From assembly GCF_030131845.1 (NCBI RefSeq), contig NZ_JASKYM010000003.1, positions 1-64,000 on the forward strand: a DNA stretch of 64,000 bases. Direction: 5' to 3'. The notes under the pieces are model-generated. The model saw only the letters and a list, made by a program, of their open reading frames with translations. It had not been told where the DNA came from and did no database searches. The number at the start of each line of letters is the position of its first letter. The first letter of the stretch is position 1. A program made the position numbers and the translations under genes. Positions 38,301-49,752 of this stretch are shown here, in pieces. This DNA is from Romboutsia sedimentorum (GTDB lineage Bacteria; Bacillota; Clostridia; Peptostreptococcales; Peptostreptococcaceae).

Positions 38301-38993
38301 ATGAATGCAAATTTGGTTATGGTCACAATGAAACAATTAAAATCAGAAATAAATAAGATGAAAAGCATAAAAAACACTAAAAAACAAAAATACACTTCAC
38401 AAATAGACAAAATATATAATAACTATAAAAAAGTAGAGATATCAGAAGATATGAAAAAGCAGTACAATCAATTAAATTCAAAGGGAACGGAACTTATAAA
38501 GGAATTAAAAATATCAAAGGATAAACACAAGTTAGAAACGAGTATAGAAGTATATATAAGGTATTTAAAAGCATCATTATTTGACTTTGAAGGAAAAACA
38601 AATTATTTAAGAAAATACATAACTAGTTTTTTATTTTGTGCGATTTTATTTTTAGCATTATCACCTCAATTTTATGGGTTTATATTACCGGTATTATTTT
38701 TCCTACCAATATATTTAGGATTAAGGGGAGTAAAAAAAAGATCAATAAGTGGATTTTATATGACTATGAGTTTAATTCCGGTTGCTATTATGACATCTTT
38801 TACATGGATAAGATATGGAATTAATGCAAAAATAGATCCTACAGGGGCTGTAAAGGCTATTGTAGATAGTGGAGTAGGTCAAGGAGTAGCAGAAAAATTA
38901 GTGTATATAGGACCATTATTTGGATGCATATTATTAGTTTTTGCTGCTTTGCAACTGTATAGAGGATACAAAAGTAAAGATTTATTTATATAG
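38301..38993 (+). CDS. Membrane protein of unknown function with N-terminal coiled coil
   Basis: I do not recognise this 230-residue protein. The first 105 residues are strongly charged, Lys/Glu-rich and helical in character (MKQLKSEINKMKSIKNTKKQKY...), likely a cytoplasmic coiled coil. The second half has four hydrophobic segments near 108-126, 130-143, 152-168 and 200-218, with basic residues between them (GVKKRS). The start is ATG 38301 after AAGGGGG. It is a single-gene unit ending in a terminator-like hairpin at 38991. No enzymatic motif is visible. A stress, sensor or anchoring role would be guesswork. Confidence 0.75.
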   Translation: MNANLVMVTMKQLKSEINKMKSIKNTKKQKYTSQIDKIYNNYKKVEISEDMKKQYNQLNSKGTELIKELKISKDKHKLETSIEVYIRYLKASLFDFEGKTNYLRKYITSFLFCAILFLALSPQFYGFILPVLFFLPIYLGLRGVKKRSISGFYMTMSLIPVAIMTSFTWIRYGINAKIDPTGAVKAIVDSGVGQGVAEKLVYIGPLFGCILLVFAALQLYRGYKSKDLFI

Positions 38994-39018
38994 GGGCTTT
39001 ATAAGCCTCTATTTTTTT
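38991..39018 (+). terminator. Terminator of the unknown membrane protein gene
   Basis: TAGGGGCTT and AAGCCTCTA pair with one mismatch around a TATA-type loop and are followed by TTTTTTT. It overlaps the stop codon of the upstream gene. Confidence 0.75.
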
Positions 39019-39070
39019 GGTAAAATAAACTCTTGAGGCTTGTAAAAATACACGGACGGAGGATACCTTA

Positions 39071-40429
39071 ATGTTATCAAAGAATGAAGAGTATGTTGTA
39101 GATATAGTTGACATAGGTCAAGGCGGAGTTGGAGTAGGCAAATATAATGGTTTTACAGTCTTCGTAGAGGGCGGATTAATACAAGACAAAGTAAAAGTTA
39201 AAATAAATAAGTCTAAGAAAAATTATGCGGTAGGTGATATAGTTGAAATAGTTGAGAAATCACCTTTTAGAGTTGATAGAATATGTAATGATTCTCTTAA
39301 AGACTGTGGAGGATGTCAGGTACAAGAACTAGATTATCAAAAGCAATTAGATATAAAAACAAATGAAGTAAAGCAAGTTATAAGTAGAATCGGAAAAATA
39401 GAAAATGTTAAGGTATATAACACAATTGGAATGGACGAACCTTGTAGATACAGAAATAAAGCACAATTTCCTATACAAAAGTTAAATAATGCACCGGCAA
39501 TAGGTTTTTATAAGAGAAAAAGCCATGACATAATATCTATGGACAAATGTGTAATACAACATGATGTAAATGATAAAATAATGAAAATAATAAAAACATA
39601 TATAAATGCTTATAGTGTAAGCATTTATGATGAAAAATCACATACAGGTGTTTTAAGACATTTAGTTACTAAAGTTGGATTTACTACTAATGAAGTTATG
39701 GTATTACTAGTTGCAAACGGAAAAAAATTACCATACTTAAATGAATTAGCATCTGTATTAGAAGAGAATGTACCCGGATTTAAAACATTAGTAGTTAATG
39801 TTAATAGAGCAAAAACTAACGTTATATTAGGTAGAGAAAATAGAGTAATATATGGTGATGGAAAGATAAATGATTATATAGGAGATTTAGTATTTGAAAT
39901 ATCTCCACTATCATTCTTCCAAGTTAACCCTGTACAGACTGAGGTATTATACAATAAAGCACTAGAATATGCAGATTTAAAAGAAAATGATACTGTATTT
40001 GATATTTATTGTGGTATAGGAACAATATCTTTATTCTTAGCGCAAAAAGCTAAAAAAGTTTACGGAATAGAGATAGTTGAAGATGCTATAACGGATGCAA
40101 AAACAAATGCTAAGTTAAACAATTTAGATAATGTTGAGTTTTATGTAGGAGAAGCAGAAGAAGTTGTTCCTAAGATGTATAAGGAAGGTAAAACTGCTAA
40201 TGTAGTAGTAGTAGACCCTCCTAGAAAAGGATGCGATGAAAAAGTATTAGATACTATAGTTTCTATGGCACCTGATAAAGTTGTTTATGTTTCTTGTAAC
40301 CCAGCTACATTAGCAAGAGACTTAGCTTATTTAGACGAAAGAGGATATCAGTGTAGTGAAATACAACCAGTAGATATGTTCCCTCATACAATGCACGTAG
40401 AATGTGTAGCAAAACTTATTAAAAAATAA
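39071..40429 (+). CDS. 23S rRNA (uracil-5-)-methyltransferase, RlmD/RumA family
   Basis: This SAM-dependent RNA m5U methyltransferase of 452 residues has an N-terminal TRAM RNA-binding domain (DIGQGGVGVGKYNGFTVFVEG), a [4Fe-4S] cysteine cluster (CNDSLKDCGGCQ near 78-89, with Cys later at about 162), a Rossmann SAM site (VFDIYCGIGTISLFLA), and the nucleophile motif VSCNPATLARDL near 414. The family has several Firmicutes paralogues (RlmCD type), so the exact uridine modified cannot be stated. GGAGGATACC precedes the ATG. Two hairpins follow the gene before the next one. Confidence 0.92.
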   Translation: MLSKNEEYVVDIVDIGQGGVGVGKYNGFTVFVEGGLIQDKVKVKINKSKKNYAVGDIVEIVEKSPFRVDRICNDSLKDCGGCQVQELDYQKQLDIKTNEVKQVISRIGKIENVKVYNTIGMDEPCRYRNKAQFPIQKLNNAPAIGFYKRKSHDIISMDKCVIQHDVNDKIMKIIKTYINAYSVSIYDEKSHTGVLRHLVTKVGFTTNEVMVLLVANGKKLPYLNELASVLEENVPGFKTLVVNVNRAKTNVILGRENRVIYGDGKINDYIGDLVFEISPLSFFQVNPVQTEVLYNKALEYADLKENDTVFDIYCGIGTISLFLAQKAKKVYGIEIVEDAITDAKTNAKLNNLDNVEFYVGEAEEVVPKMYKEGKTANVVVVDPPRKGCDEKVLDTIVSMAPDKVVYVSCNPATLARDLAYLDERGYQCSEIQPVDMFPHTMHVECVAKLIKK

Positions 40430-40478
40430 AATTAAATGACATATATTACTATTTAAATATAAACATAATATAAATAAA

Positions 40479-40550
40479 GATGTTAAAAATGGTTACAATA
40501 TTATTAAATAAATGTATAACACACCTCATTGTTTTTAACATCATAGTTTT
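40479..40550 (+). other. Long-loop hairpin downstream of the rRNA methyltransferase
   Basis: GATGTTAAAAA (40479-40489) pairs with TTTTTAACATC (40532-40542), 11 base pairs around a 42-base loop, followed by ATAGTTTTTT. It could be a terminator or the 5' domain of a small RNA ending at the next hairpin. Confidence 0.45.
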
Positions 40551-40575
40551 TTATGCATTTATTTTAAAATAGATT

Positions 40576-40605
40576 AAGTCCTTCAAATTTTGAAGGACTT
40601 TTTAA
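40576..40605 (+). terminator. Terminator before the 2-hydroxyacid dehydrogenase gene
   Basis: AAGTCCTTCAAA pairs with TTTGAAGGACTT, followed by TTTAAG. The stem is 12 base pairs. It is the second of two hairpins in this gap. Confidence 0.8.
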
Positions 40606-40657
40606 GTTCCCTACATTATACTTATTATATAAATACTAAATACAATGGGGGTAAAAT

Positions 40658-41593
40658 ATGAAAGTTTTATTTACTATGAATTATGGGGAAGATAAATTTC
40701 AAAAAATAAGAGATTTAGGTTATGAGGTTACCTATTATCATGAAAATAAAGTATCAAATAACGATGATACAGATGATTCAGATATATTAGTAACATATAA
40801 TCCTTTCAACACATTAGACATATCTAAAATGAGTAAATTAAAGTACATTCAAACAACGAGTGTAGGAGTAGATCAAATACCAAAAGAAAAGCTATTAGGC
40901 AAAGATATATTAATAGCTAACAATAAAGGCGGATATAGTGTTCCTATTAGCGAATGGATAGTAATGTATATTTTACAAATATATAAAAATAGCAAAAAAT
41001 TTTATGAACAGCAACAGAACAAAAAATGGAAGATGAATTTTGAAATGACTGAAATGACTGGTAAAAAAATAGGTTTTATTGGGACTGGAACTATAGCTAC
41101 ACAAGGAGCTAAAAGGTTAAAAGCTTTTGGTGTAGAAATATGGGGTGTAAATACAAATGGTAGTGATAGAGAATATTTTGATAAATGTTTTTCTACATTA
41201 GAAATGAATACTGTATTTAAAGAATGTGATGTAGTTATATGTACAATACCTGCAACTAAAGAGACTATTGGCATAATAAATAAAGATAAATTTAATATTA
41301 TGAAAGATAAGTCAGTTTTTATAAATGTTGGTAGAGGAAATATTTTAAATGAAGAAGATTTAGTAAGTTGTATAAATAAATTTAGAGGTGTAGCATTAGA
41401 TGTTTTTCAAAATGAGCCACTAAGTGAAGATAATAAACTATGGAGCTTTGATAATGTTACTGTAACACCTCATAACTCTTGGGTAAGTGACAAAAACAAC
41501 GAAAGAAACTTTGATATGATTTATAATAATCTTAAAAAATATATAAATAAAGAGTCAATAAACAATGTTATGGATATTTATAAAGGATATTAG
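40658..41593 (+). CDS. D-isomer 2-hydroxyacid dehydrogenase family protein
   Basis: This NAD(P)-dependent oxidoreductase has 311 residues. The Rossmann motif GFIGTGTIATQGAKR lies near 141-155; catalytic residues are seen as Arg in NVGRGNIL, Glu in QNEPLSE and His in TPHNSWV. This triad and the TTSVGVDQI segment define the D-2-hydroxyacid dehydrogenase family. The length and divergent N-terminus fit phosphoglycerate dehydrogenase-like or glyoxylate/hydroxypyruvate reductase-like members; the substrate is not clear. It stands alone, with GGGGG before ATG 40658 and a perfect palindromic terminator behind it. Confidence 0.85.
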   Translation: MKVLFTMNYGEDKFQKIRDLGYEVTYYHENKVSNNDDTDDSDILVTYNPFNTLDISKMSKLKYIQTTSVGVDQIPKEKLLGKDILIANNKGGYSVPISEWIVMYILQIYKNSKKFYEQQQNKKWKMNFEMTEMTGKKIGFIGTGTIATQGAKRLKAFGVEIWGVNTNGSDREYFDKCFSTLEMNTVFKECDVVICTIPATKETIGIINKDKFNIMKDKSVFINVGRGNILNEEDLVSCINKFRGVALDVFQNEPLSEDNKLWSFDNVTVTPHNSWVSDKNNERNFDMIYNNLKKYINKESINNVMDIYKGY

Positions 41594-41605
41594 AAGTCTA
41601 TATTA

Positions 41606-41635
41606 AAAAAATGTCACGCTAGCGTGACATTTTTA
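41606..41635 (+). terminator. Perfect-palindrome terminator
   Basis: AAAAATGTCACGCT is followed directly by its exact complement AGCGTGACATTTTT, a 14-base arm with no spacer. It lies 12 bases after the dehydrogenase stop codon. The hairpin will use the central bases as loop. Confidence 0.85.
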
Positions 41636-41743
41636 GGTTTAGATTAGTATAAGAACATAAGAAGTATAATGCAAAAATTTTAACAATAATAATATTAAAA
41701 TGATATACTTAAATATATTAAAGTCATAAAAAGGCAATACTAA

Positions 41744-43798
<2,055 letters not shown>

Positions 43799-43993
43799 AA
43801 ACGATAAACATAATAATATGATGATATTTGGATTAATATAATATATTTGATATAAATTTGGTGATATTACAAAAGAGAAAGATACCGTTAATAGTAGAAA
43901 ATTACTTCAAATATATGTTAATATTATTAATATATAAATAAATTTGAACGAATAAAAATCTCAAAACAAAAAGACTCAAGAGAGGTATAAAAA

Positions 43994-45343
43994 ATGGCTA
44001 GAATTGATGATAGAAAAAATGACCAAATAAGAGATATAAAAATAACAAGAGATTATACAAGATATGCAGAAGGGTCTGTATTAATAGAAATGGGAGAAAC
44101 AAAAGTTATATGTACAGCATCGGTAGAAGATAAAGTACCTCCATTTTTAAGACACAGTGGAACAGGATGGATAAACGCAGAGTATTCAATGCTTCCAAGA
44201 TCTACTCACCAAAGAAAAATAAGAGAATCATCAAGAGGTAAAGTTGATGGAAGAACTCAAGAAATTCAAAGATTAATAGGAAGATCAATAAGATCTGTAA
44301 TAGATTTAAAAAAATTAGGTGAAAGAACTATTTGGATAGATTGTGATGTAATCCAAGCAGACGGTGGTACTAGAACAGCTTCTATAACAGGTGCATTTGT
44401 AGCAGTTGTAGATGCTTTAAATAAATTACATAAGTCTAAATCAATAAAAGAAATACCTGTAAGAAACTTTGTATCAGCTATAAGTGTAGGGATAGTTAAT
44501 CAAGAGCATGTCCTAGATTTATGTTATGAAGAAGATTCTAATGCACAGGTTGATATGAATATAATAATGACAGACAAAGGTGAATTTGTTGAGGTTCAAG
44601 GAACTGGTGAAGAACGCCCATTCTCAAGAACTGATTTAAATGCATTGTTAGAACTTGGAGAAAAGGGGAATAAAGAATTAATAAAGGCTCAAAGAGCAGC
44701 TCTAGGTGAAATAGCAGATGAAATATTAGGAATGGAATATGGCGATGAAGTAGTTATAGCTACTAATAATGCTCATAAATTAGAAGAAATTGGAGCAATA
44801 TTAGAAGACTTTGATTATAATATATACTCATTAAAAGATGTAGATTTAGGTGGAATAGAAATAGTTGAAGATGGAAAAACATTTGAGCACAATGCCTTGA
44901 TAAAAGCTAGAACAATAGCAAAAATGACTAAGATGATAGCAATATCAGATGACTCAGGGTTAGAAGTTGATGCTATAGGAAAAAAACCAGGTGTTTATTC
45001 TGCTAGATTTGCAGGAGAAAATGCGACTGATGAAGAAAATAGACAAAAGTTAATTAAGTCTTTAGCTAACATTCCTGCAAGCAAGAGAACTGCAAGATTT
45101 GTATCAGCTATAGCTGTAGTATTCCCTGATGGAAAAGAATTTGTAGTTAGAGGAACTTGTGAAGGAACTATAGGATTTGAAGAAAAAGGTAAAAATGGAT
45201 TTGGATATGATTCATTATTTATAGTTAATGGATACAATAAGACTTTTGCAGAAATGCCAGCTACTATAAAAAATAGTATAAGCCACAGATCTAATTCACT
45301 AAAATTAATGAAAAGCGAGTTTAATAAAAGGGTAGTGAGATAA
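43994..45343 (+). CDS. Bifunctional ribonuclease PH / XTP-dITP diphosphatase fusion
   Basis: Two enzymes are in one 449-residue chain. Residues 1-245 are RNase PH, a phosphorolytic 3' exonuclease that trims tRNA ends, with [26 protein letters not shown]-type segments and [10 protein letters not shown]. Residues 250-449 are RdgB/HAM1, which hydrolyses non-canonical purine triphosphates, with [34 protein letters not shown] and SISHRSNSL. There is almost no linker ([12 protein letters not shown]). In many Firmicutes rph and rdgB are adjacent separate genes; here they are fused. The stop overlaps the next start by one base (TAATG). Confidence 0.94.
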   Translation: MARIDDRKNDQIRDIKITRDYTRYAEGSVLIEMGETKVICTASVEDKVPPFLRHSGTGWINAEYSMLPRSTHQRKIRESSRGKVDGRTQEIQRLIGRSIRSVIDLKKLGERTIWIDCDVIQADGGTRTASITGAFVAVVDALNKLHKSKSIKEIPVRNFVSAISVGIVNQEHVLDLCYEEDSNAQVDMNIIMTDKGEFVEVQGTGEERPFSRTDLNALLELGEKGNKELIKAQRAALGEIADEILGMEYGDEVVIATNNAHKLEEIGAILEDFDYNIYSLKDVDLGGIEIVEDGKTFEHNALIKARTIAKMTKMIAISDDSGLEVDAIGKKPGVYSARFAGENATDEENRQKLIKSLANIPASKRTARFVSAIAVVFPDGKEFVVRGTCEGTIGFEEKGKNGFGYDSLFIVNGYNKTFAEMPATIKNSISHRSNSLKLMKSEFNKRVVR

Positions 45344-45813
45344 TGAAAATAGGTGTAGTAAGTGACACTCATAGAATGAAAAAGTTTATTGATAAAACTA
45401 TACCGTATTTAAAGGAATGTGATTTAATAATTCATGCAGGAGATAATTTTCTTGATTCAAAGTATATATATACTTTGACAAATGTAGATGTTATGGCGGT
45501 AAGAGGAAACTGTGATTTTGAAAATGTGGAAGAAGAATTAGTCTTTGAAGTAGAAGATAAAACTATATTTTTATGTCATGGAGATAAATATTGTGTTAAA
45601 TATGGAATAGATATGCTAGAATCTAAAGCAAAGTCTATAAATGCAGACTTAGTTGTATTTGGTCATACTCATATTCCTTTATGTATACAAAGAGATGAAA
45701 TACTATATTTAAATCCAGGAAGTGTATCACTTCCACGAGAAGTATCATATAGAAGTTTTGTTATATTAGATATAGAAAATGGGAAAGTACAAACGCAAGA
45801 AATCAAAATTTAA
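45343..45813 (+). CDS. YfcE/MJ0936-family metallophosphoesterase
   Basis: This small metal-dependent phosphodiesterase has 156 residues. All family motifs are visible: GVVSDTHR at the start, HAGDN near 31, RGNCDFE near 52, LCHGDKY near 79 and FGHTHIPL near 107, supplying a dinuclear metal site. Homologues cleave phosphodiesters in vitro, with an unknown physiological substrate. It overlaps the RNase PH/RdgB fusion gene by one base. Association of rph-rdgB with this phosphoesterase is common in clostridia and suggests RNA or nucleotide housekeeping. Confidence 0.9.
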   Translation: MKIGVVSDTHRMKKFIDKTIPYLKECDLIIHAGDNFLDSKYIYTLTNVDVMAVRGNCDFENVEEELVFEVEDKTIFLCHGDKYCVKYGIDMLESKAKSINADLVVFGHTHIPLCIQRDEILYLNPGSVSLPREVSYRSFVILDIENGKVQTQEIKI

Positions 45814-45861
45814 TATATGCGAATAAGAAGTAAAGCTAAGCTTTATAAATCAAGGGAATAC

Positions 45862-45891
45862 TTGTAAATAAAAAAACTTATGTGCTATAAT
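45862..45891 (+). promoter_or_regulatory. Promoter of tig
   Basis: TTGTAA (45862-45867), an 18-base gap and an extended TGCTATAAT (TATAAT 45886-45891) give a good vegetative promoter. The predicted leader is about 70 bases and ends with TAGGAGG before the tig ATG. Confidence 0.65.
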
Positions 45892-45968
45892 TAAAGAGTT
45901 GAACTAGAGTACGATGGATATTGATTCCACATACAAATTATACATAACGATATAGGAGGATTAAATTA

Positions 45969-47255
45969 ATGAAAGCAGAATTAATTAAAAAAGAAGGAAA
46001 CAAAGTTACTTTAAAAATAACTGTAGATAATAATAAATTTGAAGCAGCAGTAACAAAATCATACAACAAGAACAAGGGTAAATACAACATACCAGGATTT
46101 AGAAAAGGTAAAGCACCTAAAGTTGTTATAGAAACTCAATACGGAAAAGGAATATTCTATAATGATGCTATAGAAATATTATTCCCAGAAGTTTATCCAA
46201 ATGCTATAAAGGAATTAAACATAGATCCAATAGATAGACCAGATTTAGATGTTGAAGAAATAAGCCAAGATAACGGATTAGTTATGGTTGTTAACGTTGA
46301 AGTTAAACCAGAATTCGAATTAGGAGCTTACAAAGGTATAGAAGTAGCTAAAGTTGACAATAATGTAACTGAAACAGAAGTAGAAGTAAGCTTAGATGAA
46401 ATGTTAAACAAAAACGCTAGATTAGTAAGTGTTGAAGATAAAGCATTAGAAAATGGAAATACAGCTATAATAGACTTTGAAGGATTTGAAAGCGGAGTTG
46501 CTTTTGAAGGTGGAAAAGGTGAGAACCATAACTTAGTTATAGGATCAAACACTTTCATACCAGGATTTGAAGAGCAATTAATAGGCAAAAAAGCAGGAGA
46601 AGAAATAGAAGTTAACGTTACTTTCCCAGCTGAATATCACGCAGAAAACTTAGCTGGAAAGCCAGTAGTATTTAATGTAAAAGTAAATGATGTAAAGGTA
46701 AAAGAATTACCAGAGTTAGATGATGAATTTGCTAAAGATGCAAGTGAATTTGATACATTAGCAGAATTAAGAGCTGATGTTAGAGCTAAGTTAGAAGAAG
46801 AAGCTAAAAATTCTTCAGAAGCTCAAATGAGAAATGTAATAGTTGAAAAAGTTGCTGCTAATACAGAAGTAGAAGCTCCAGAGTCTATGATACAACAACA
46901 AATAGATAACATGTTAATGGAACTTAACTACCAATTACAATATCAAGGATTAAACTTACAACAATTATTAGAAATGACAGGAAGAGATATAGCTGAATTA
47001 AGAGAAGAAAGAAAAGCTGATGCAGCTAAATTAGTAAAATCTTCTTTAGTATTAGAAGCTATAGCTGATGCAGAAAAAATAGATTCTAGTGATGAAGATT
47101 TCAGTGCTGAATTAGAAAAAATGTCATCTATGTACAATATGGAAGTAGAAAAATTAAAAGCTTCTTTAAGAGAAAGTGATATAGAAGACATAAAAAATCA
47201 AATAAAAATAAGAAAAACTATAGACTTATTAGTTGAAAACGCAATAATAGCTTAA
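45969..47255 (+). CDS. tig: Trigger factor
   Basis: This is the ribosome-associated chaperone and peptidyl-prolyl isomerase. The 428-residue protein has the N-terminal ribosome-binding domain with the GFRKGKAPK signature near residue 43, an FKBP-like PPIase domain at about 150-245 (NGNTAIIDFEGFESGVAFEGG), and the C-terminal chaperone cradle. AGGAGG lies ahead of the ATG. It precedes clpP-clpX, the standard Firmicutes order that links nascent-chain folding with proteolysis. A hairpin lies between tig and clpP, so clpP may also have its own promoter. Confidence 0.97.
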   Translation: MKAELIKKEGNKVTLKITVDNNKFEAAVTKSYNKNKGKYNIPGFRKGKAPKVVIETQYGKGIFYNDAIEILFPEVYPNAIKELNIDPIDRPDLDVEEISQDNGLVMVVNVEVKPEFELGAYKGIEVAKVDNNVTETEVEVSLDEMLNKNARLVSVEDKALENGNTAIIDFEGFESGVAFEGGKGENHNLVIGSNTFIPGFEEQLIGKKAGEEIEVNVTFPAEYHAENLAGKPVVFNVKVNDVKVKELPELDDEFAKDASEFDTLAELRADVRAKLEEEAKNSSEAQMRNVIVEKVAANTEVEAPESMIQQQIDNMLMELNYQLQYQGLNLQQLLEMTGRDIAELREERKADAAKLVKSSLVLEAIADAEKIDSSDEDFSAELEKMSSMYNMEVEKLKASLRESDIEDIKNQIKIRKTIDLLVENAIIA

Positions 47256-47258
47256 TTT

Positions 47259-47290
47259 TTTACAGTAGCCTATTTAGGCTACTGTAAATT
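47259..47290 (+). terminator. Weak terminator or attenuator between tig and clpP
   Basis: TTTACAGTAGCC pairs with GGCTACTGTAAA (12 base pairs, six-base loop). Only a short AT-rich tail follows rather than a clear T-run, so read-through into clpP is likely. Confidence 0.6.
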
Positions 47291-47328
47291 ATATATAAAA
47301 AATAGAAGATATAGAGGGGGTATGATCC

Positions 47329-47913
47329 ATGGCATTAGTACCTGTAGTAGTTGAACAAACAGGAAGAGGAGAAAGATCGTACGATATATATTCTAGATTA
47401 TTAAAAGATAGAATAATATTTCTAGGAGATGAAGTAAATGACGTCACATCTGGACTTATAGTTGCTCAGTTATTATTTTTAGAAGCTGACGATCCAGATA
47501 AGGATATACACTTATATATAAATTCACCTGGCGGAAGCATAACAGCTGGAATGGCTATTTATGATACTATGCAATATATTAAACCAGATGTATGCACTAT
47601 GTGTATAGGAATGGCTGCATCTATGGGAGCATTTTTATTATCAGCAGGAGAAAAAGGAAAGAGATTTGCTTTACCAAACAGTGAGATAATGATACATCAA
47701 CCATTAGGTGGAACTAAAGGTCAAGCAACAGATATAGAAATACATGCTAGACGAATAATAAAAATGAAGGAAACTTTAAATAAGATATTATCAGAGAGAA
47801 CTGGTCAACCATTAGAAAAAATTCAAATGGACACTGAACGTGATAACTTTATGGATGCAAATGAAGCTAAAGCATATGGCTTAATCGATGAAGTAATTGC
47901 AAAAAGACCGTAG
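47329..47913 (+). CDS. clpP: ATP-dependent Clp protease proteolytic subunit
   Basis: This is the tetradecameric serine peptidase that works with ClpX. The 194-residue protein has the catalytic serine in [10 protein letters not shown] near 98, the histidine in IMIHQPLGG near 123 and an aspartate near 172. The N-terminal region ([23 protein letters not shown]) is typical for the axial pore loop. AGAGGGGGT precedes the ATG. No CtsR-type direct repeat is seen upstream. clpX begins 19 bases downstream. Confidence 0.97.
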   Translation: MALVPVVVEQTGRGERSYDIYSRLLKDRIIFLGDEVNDVTSGLIVAQLLFLEADDPDKDIHLYINSPGGSITAGMAIYDTMQYIKPDVCTMCIGMAASMGAFLLSAGEKGKRFALPNSEIMIHQPLGGTKGQATDIEIHARRIIKMKETLNKILSERTGQPLEKIQMDTERDNFMDANEAKAYGLIDEVIAKRP

Positions 47914-47932
47914 ATAGGAAGAGGTGCTTAAT

Positions 47933-49180
47933 ATGTCAAAATACGAAGAAAAAAGACAGTTAAAATGTTCATTCTGCGGTAAAAACCAAGAACAAGTTAG
48001 ACGATTAATTGCAGGACCGAATGTATATATATGCGATGAATGTGTTGAACTTTGTGATGAAATAATCCAAGAAGAAGTAGATGAAACTATTGAAGAGGAT
48101 ACTACATCATTACCAAAACCAAAGGAAATGATGGATATCTTAAATGATTATGTAATAGGACAGGAAAAAGCTAAGAAAACTTTATCAGTTGCTGTATATA
48201 ATCACTACAAAAGAATATATAATAAAAAAGTTACTACTAAAGATATAGAAATTCAAAAGAGTAATATACTTTTACTAGGCCCAACAGGTTCAGGTAAAAC
48301 TTTATTAGCTCAAACTTTAGCTAAAACTCTTAATGTTCCTTTTGCAATGGCAGATGCTACATCACTAACGGAAGCAGGATATGTTGGAGAAGACGTAGAG
48401 AATATTCTTTTAAAACTTATTCAAGCTGCTGATTTTGATATAGAAAAAGCCGAAAGAGGTATAATCTATATAGATGAGATAGACAAGATTGCTAGAAAAT
48501 CAGAAAATCCATCTATAACAAGAGATGTTAGTGGAGAAGGTGTTCAGCAAGCGCTTCTAAAAATATTAGAAGGAACAACTGCTAATGTTCCACCACAAGG
48601 TGGAAGAAAACACCCTCATCAAGAGTTCTTAAAGATTGACACTACTAATATATTATTTATATTAGGAGGGGCTTTCGATGGAATAGAAAGAATAATCCAA
48701 AAACGTGGTGGAGAAAAAACACTTGGATTTGGTGGTAAAATAGAAAGTAAAAAAGAAATGGATTTAGGGAAAGTATATTCTAGAGTTCTTCCAGAGGATT
48801 TACTGAAATTTGGTATAATACCAGAATTCATAGGAAGAATTCCAGTTGTAGCAACTTTAGAATTATTAGATGAAGATGCTTTAATGAGAATATTAAAAGA
48901 ACCTAAAAATGCTCTAGTTAAACAGTACAAGAAATTATTAGAACTAGATGATGTTACACTAGAATTTGAAGAGGATGCCCTTCGTGCTATAGCTAAAAAA
49001 GCTATAGAGAGAAACACAGGAGCAAGAGGACTTAGAAGTATAGTTGAAAATACAATGATGGAAAGTATGTTTGAAGTTCCATCTAGAGATGACGTCAAAA
49101 AAGTTATAGTAACAAAAGAAGCTGTTGATGAAGGGGCACAACCAGTTATAGTACTTAAAGATCAAGAAGAAAGTGCATAA
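47933..49180 (+). CDS. clpX: ATP-dependent Clp protease ATP-binding subunit ClpX
   Basis: This AAA+ unfoldase feeds substrates to ClpP. The 415-residue protein has an N-terminal zinc-binding domain (CSFCG and CDECVELC), Walker A GPTGSGKT near 116, Walker B IIYIDEID, the pore-loop segment GYVGED, and sensor motifs through [12 protein letters not shown] near the C-terminus. ATG 47933 is used because GAAGAGGTG lies just upstream; an in-frame GTG nine bases earlier overlaps that site. It is transcribed with clpP and followed by a terminator shared with the convergent transporter genes. Confidence 0.97.
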   Translation: MSKYEEKRQLKCSFCGKNQEQVRRLIAGPNVYICDECVELCDEIIQEEVDETIEEDTTSLPKPKEMMDILNDYVIGQEKAKKTLSVAVYNHYKRIYNKKVTTKDIEIQKSNILLLGPTGSGKTLLAQTLAKTLNVPFAMADATSLTEAGYVGEDVENILLKLIQAADFDIEKAERGIIYIDEIDKIARKSENPSITRDVSGEGVQQALLKILEGTTANVPPQGGRKHPHQEFLKIDTTNILFILGGAFDGIERIIQKRGGEKTLGFGGKIESKKEMDLGKVYSRVLPEDLLKFGIIPEFIGRIPVVATLELLDEDALMRILKEPKNALVKQYKKLLELDDVTLEFEEDALRAIAKKAIERNTGARGLRSIVENTMMESMFEVPSRDDVKKVIVTKEAVDEGAQPVIVLKDQEESA

Positions 49181-49185
49181 TAAAA

Positions 49186-49214
49186 GAAAGGAGCTTTTGT
49201 AGCTCCTTTTTTAA
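49186..49214. terminator. Terminator between clpX and the convergent chromate-type transporter genes
   Basis: AAAGGAGCT and AGCTCCTTT form a 9-base-pair stem followed by TTT on the plus strand, with a T-rich tail also on the minus strand, so it probably serves both directions. Confidence 0.8.
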
Positions 49215-49227
49215 TTGTATCATTTAA

Positions 49228-49752
49228 CTAACGTAAAAATATTAAACCGAAAATACCATAAATGAAAACTATAGCAATAGAGCCTACTTTTTTCGTGTAT
49301 AATAGATAGAAAGCAGATACGAAAGCTAATATTCCATACAAATTCCACGATATGTCTAAAGTTGATGAAAATGCGGCCGATAATATAAATCCAAGAGTTA
49401 TAGGCCTAAGGACCTTAAGCAGATTTTCTATTTTAGCATTATCCTTAAACTTATTGAATAATTTTGATACTATAGTAAGTCCTATTACTGAAAAAACTAT
49501 AACACCGATTGAAGCAGATATAGAACCTAATACGCCTGAAACTTTGAAACCAACAAATGTAGCACAATTGATAGCTATTGGTCCAGGAGTAGATTGTGAT
49601 AGTGCTAATAGGTCTAAAAATTCTTGGTTTGATATAAACCCATATTTAGTTATAAATTCTTGCTGAATAAATGGAAGCATAGCATAGCCACCACCAAAAC
49701 TAAAGGCGCCTATTTTTAAAAATATAAGAAAAAGTAATTTTACTTTTGCCAT
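49228..49752 (-). CDS. Short-chain chromate transporter (CHR) family protein, second half
   Basis: This is a single-CHR-domain membrane protein of 174 residues with about six hydrophobic segments. The CHR signature FGGGYAMLPF is at residues 18-27 and LSQSTPGPIAINCATFVG follows near 53. Short CHR proteins occur as adjacent pairs that together match the two halves of long ChrA; this gene overlaps its upstream partner by 13 bases. Most members are annotated as chromate efflux proteins, but the true substrate in anaerobes is unknown. GGAGGTG precedes the ATG. Confidence 0.88.
   Translation of the reverse strand: MAKVKLLFLIFLKIGAFSFGGGYAMLPFIQQEFITKYGFISNQEFLDLLALSQSTPGPIAINCATFVGFKVSGVLGSISASIGVIVFSVIGLTIVSKLFNKFKDNAKIENLLKVLRPITLGFILSAAFSSTLDISWNLYGILAFVSAFYLLYTKKVGSIAIVFIYGIFGLIFLR

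Noticed and set aside
47259-47328. CtsR heat-shock operator upstream of clpP
   Set aside because: No direct repeat of the GGTCAAA type is present between tig and clpP.
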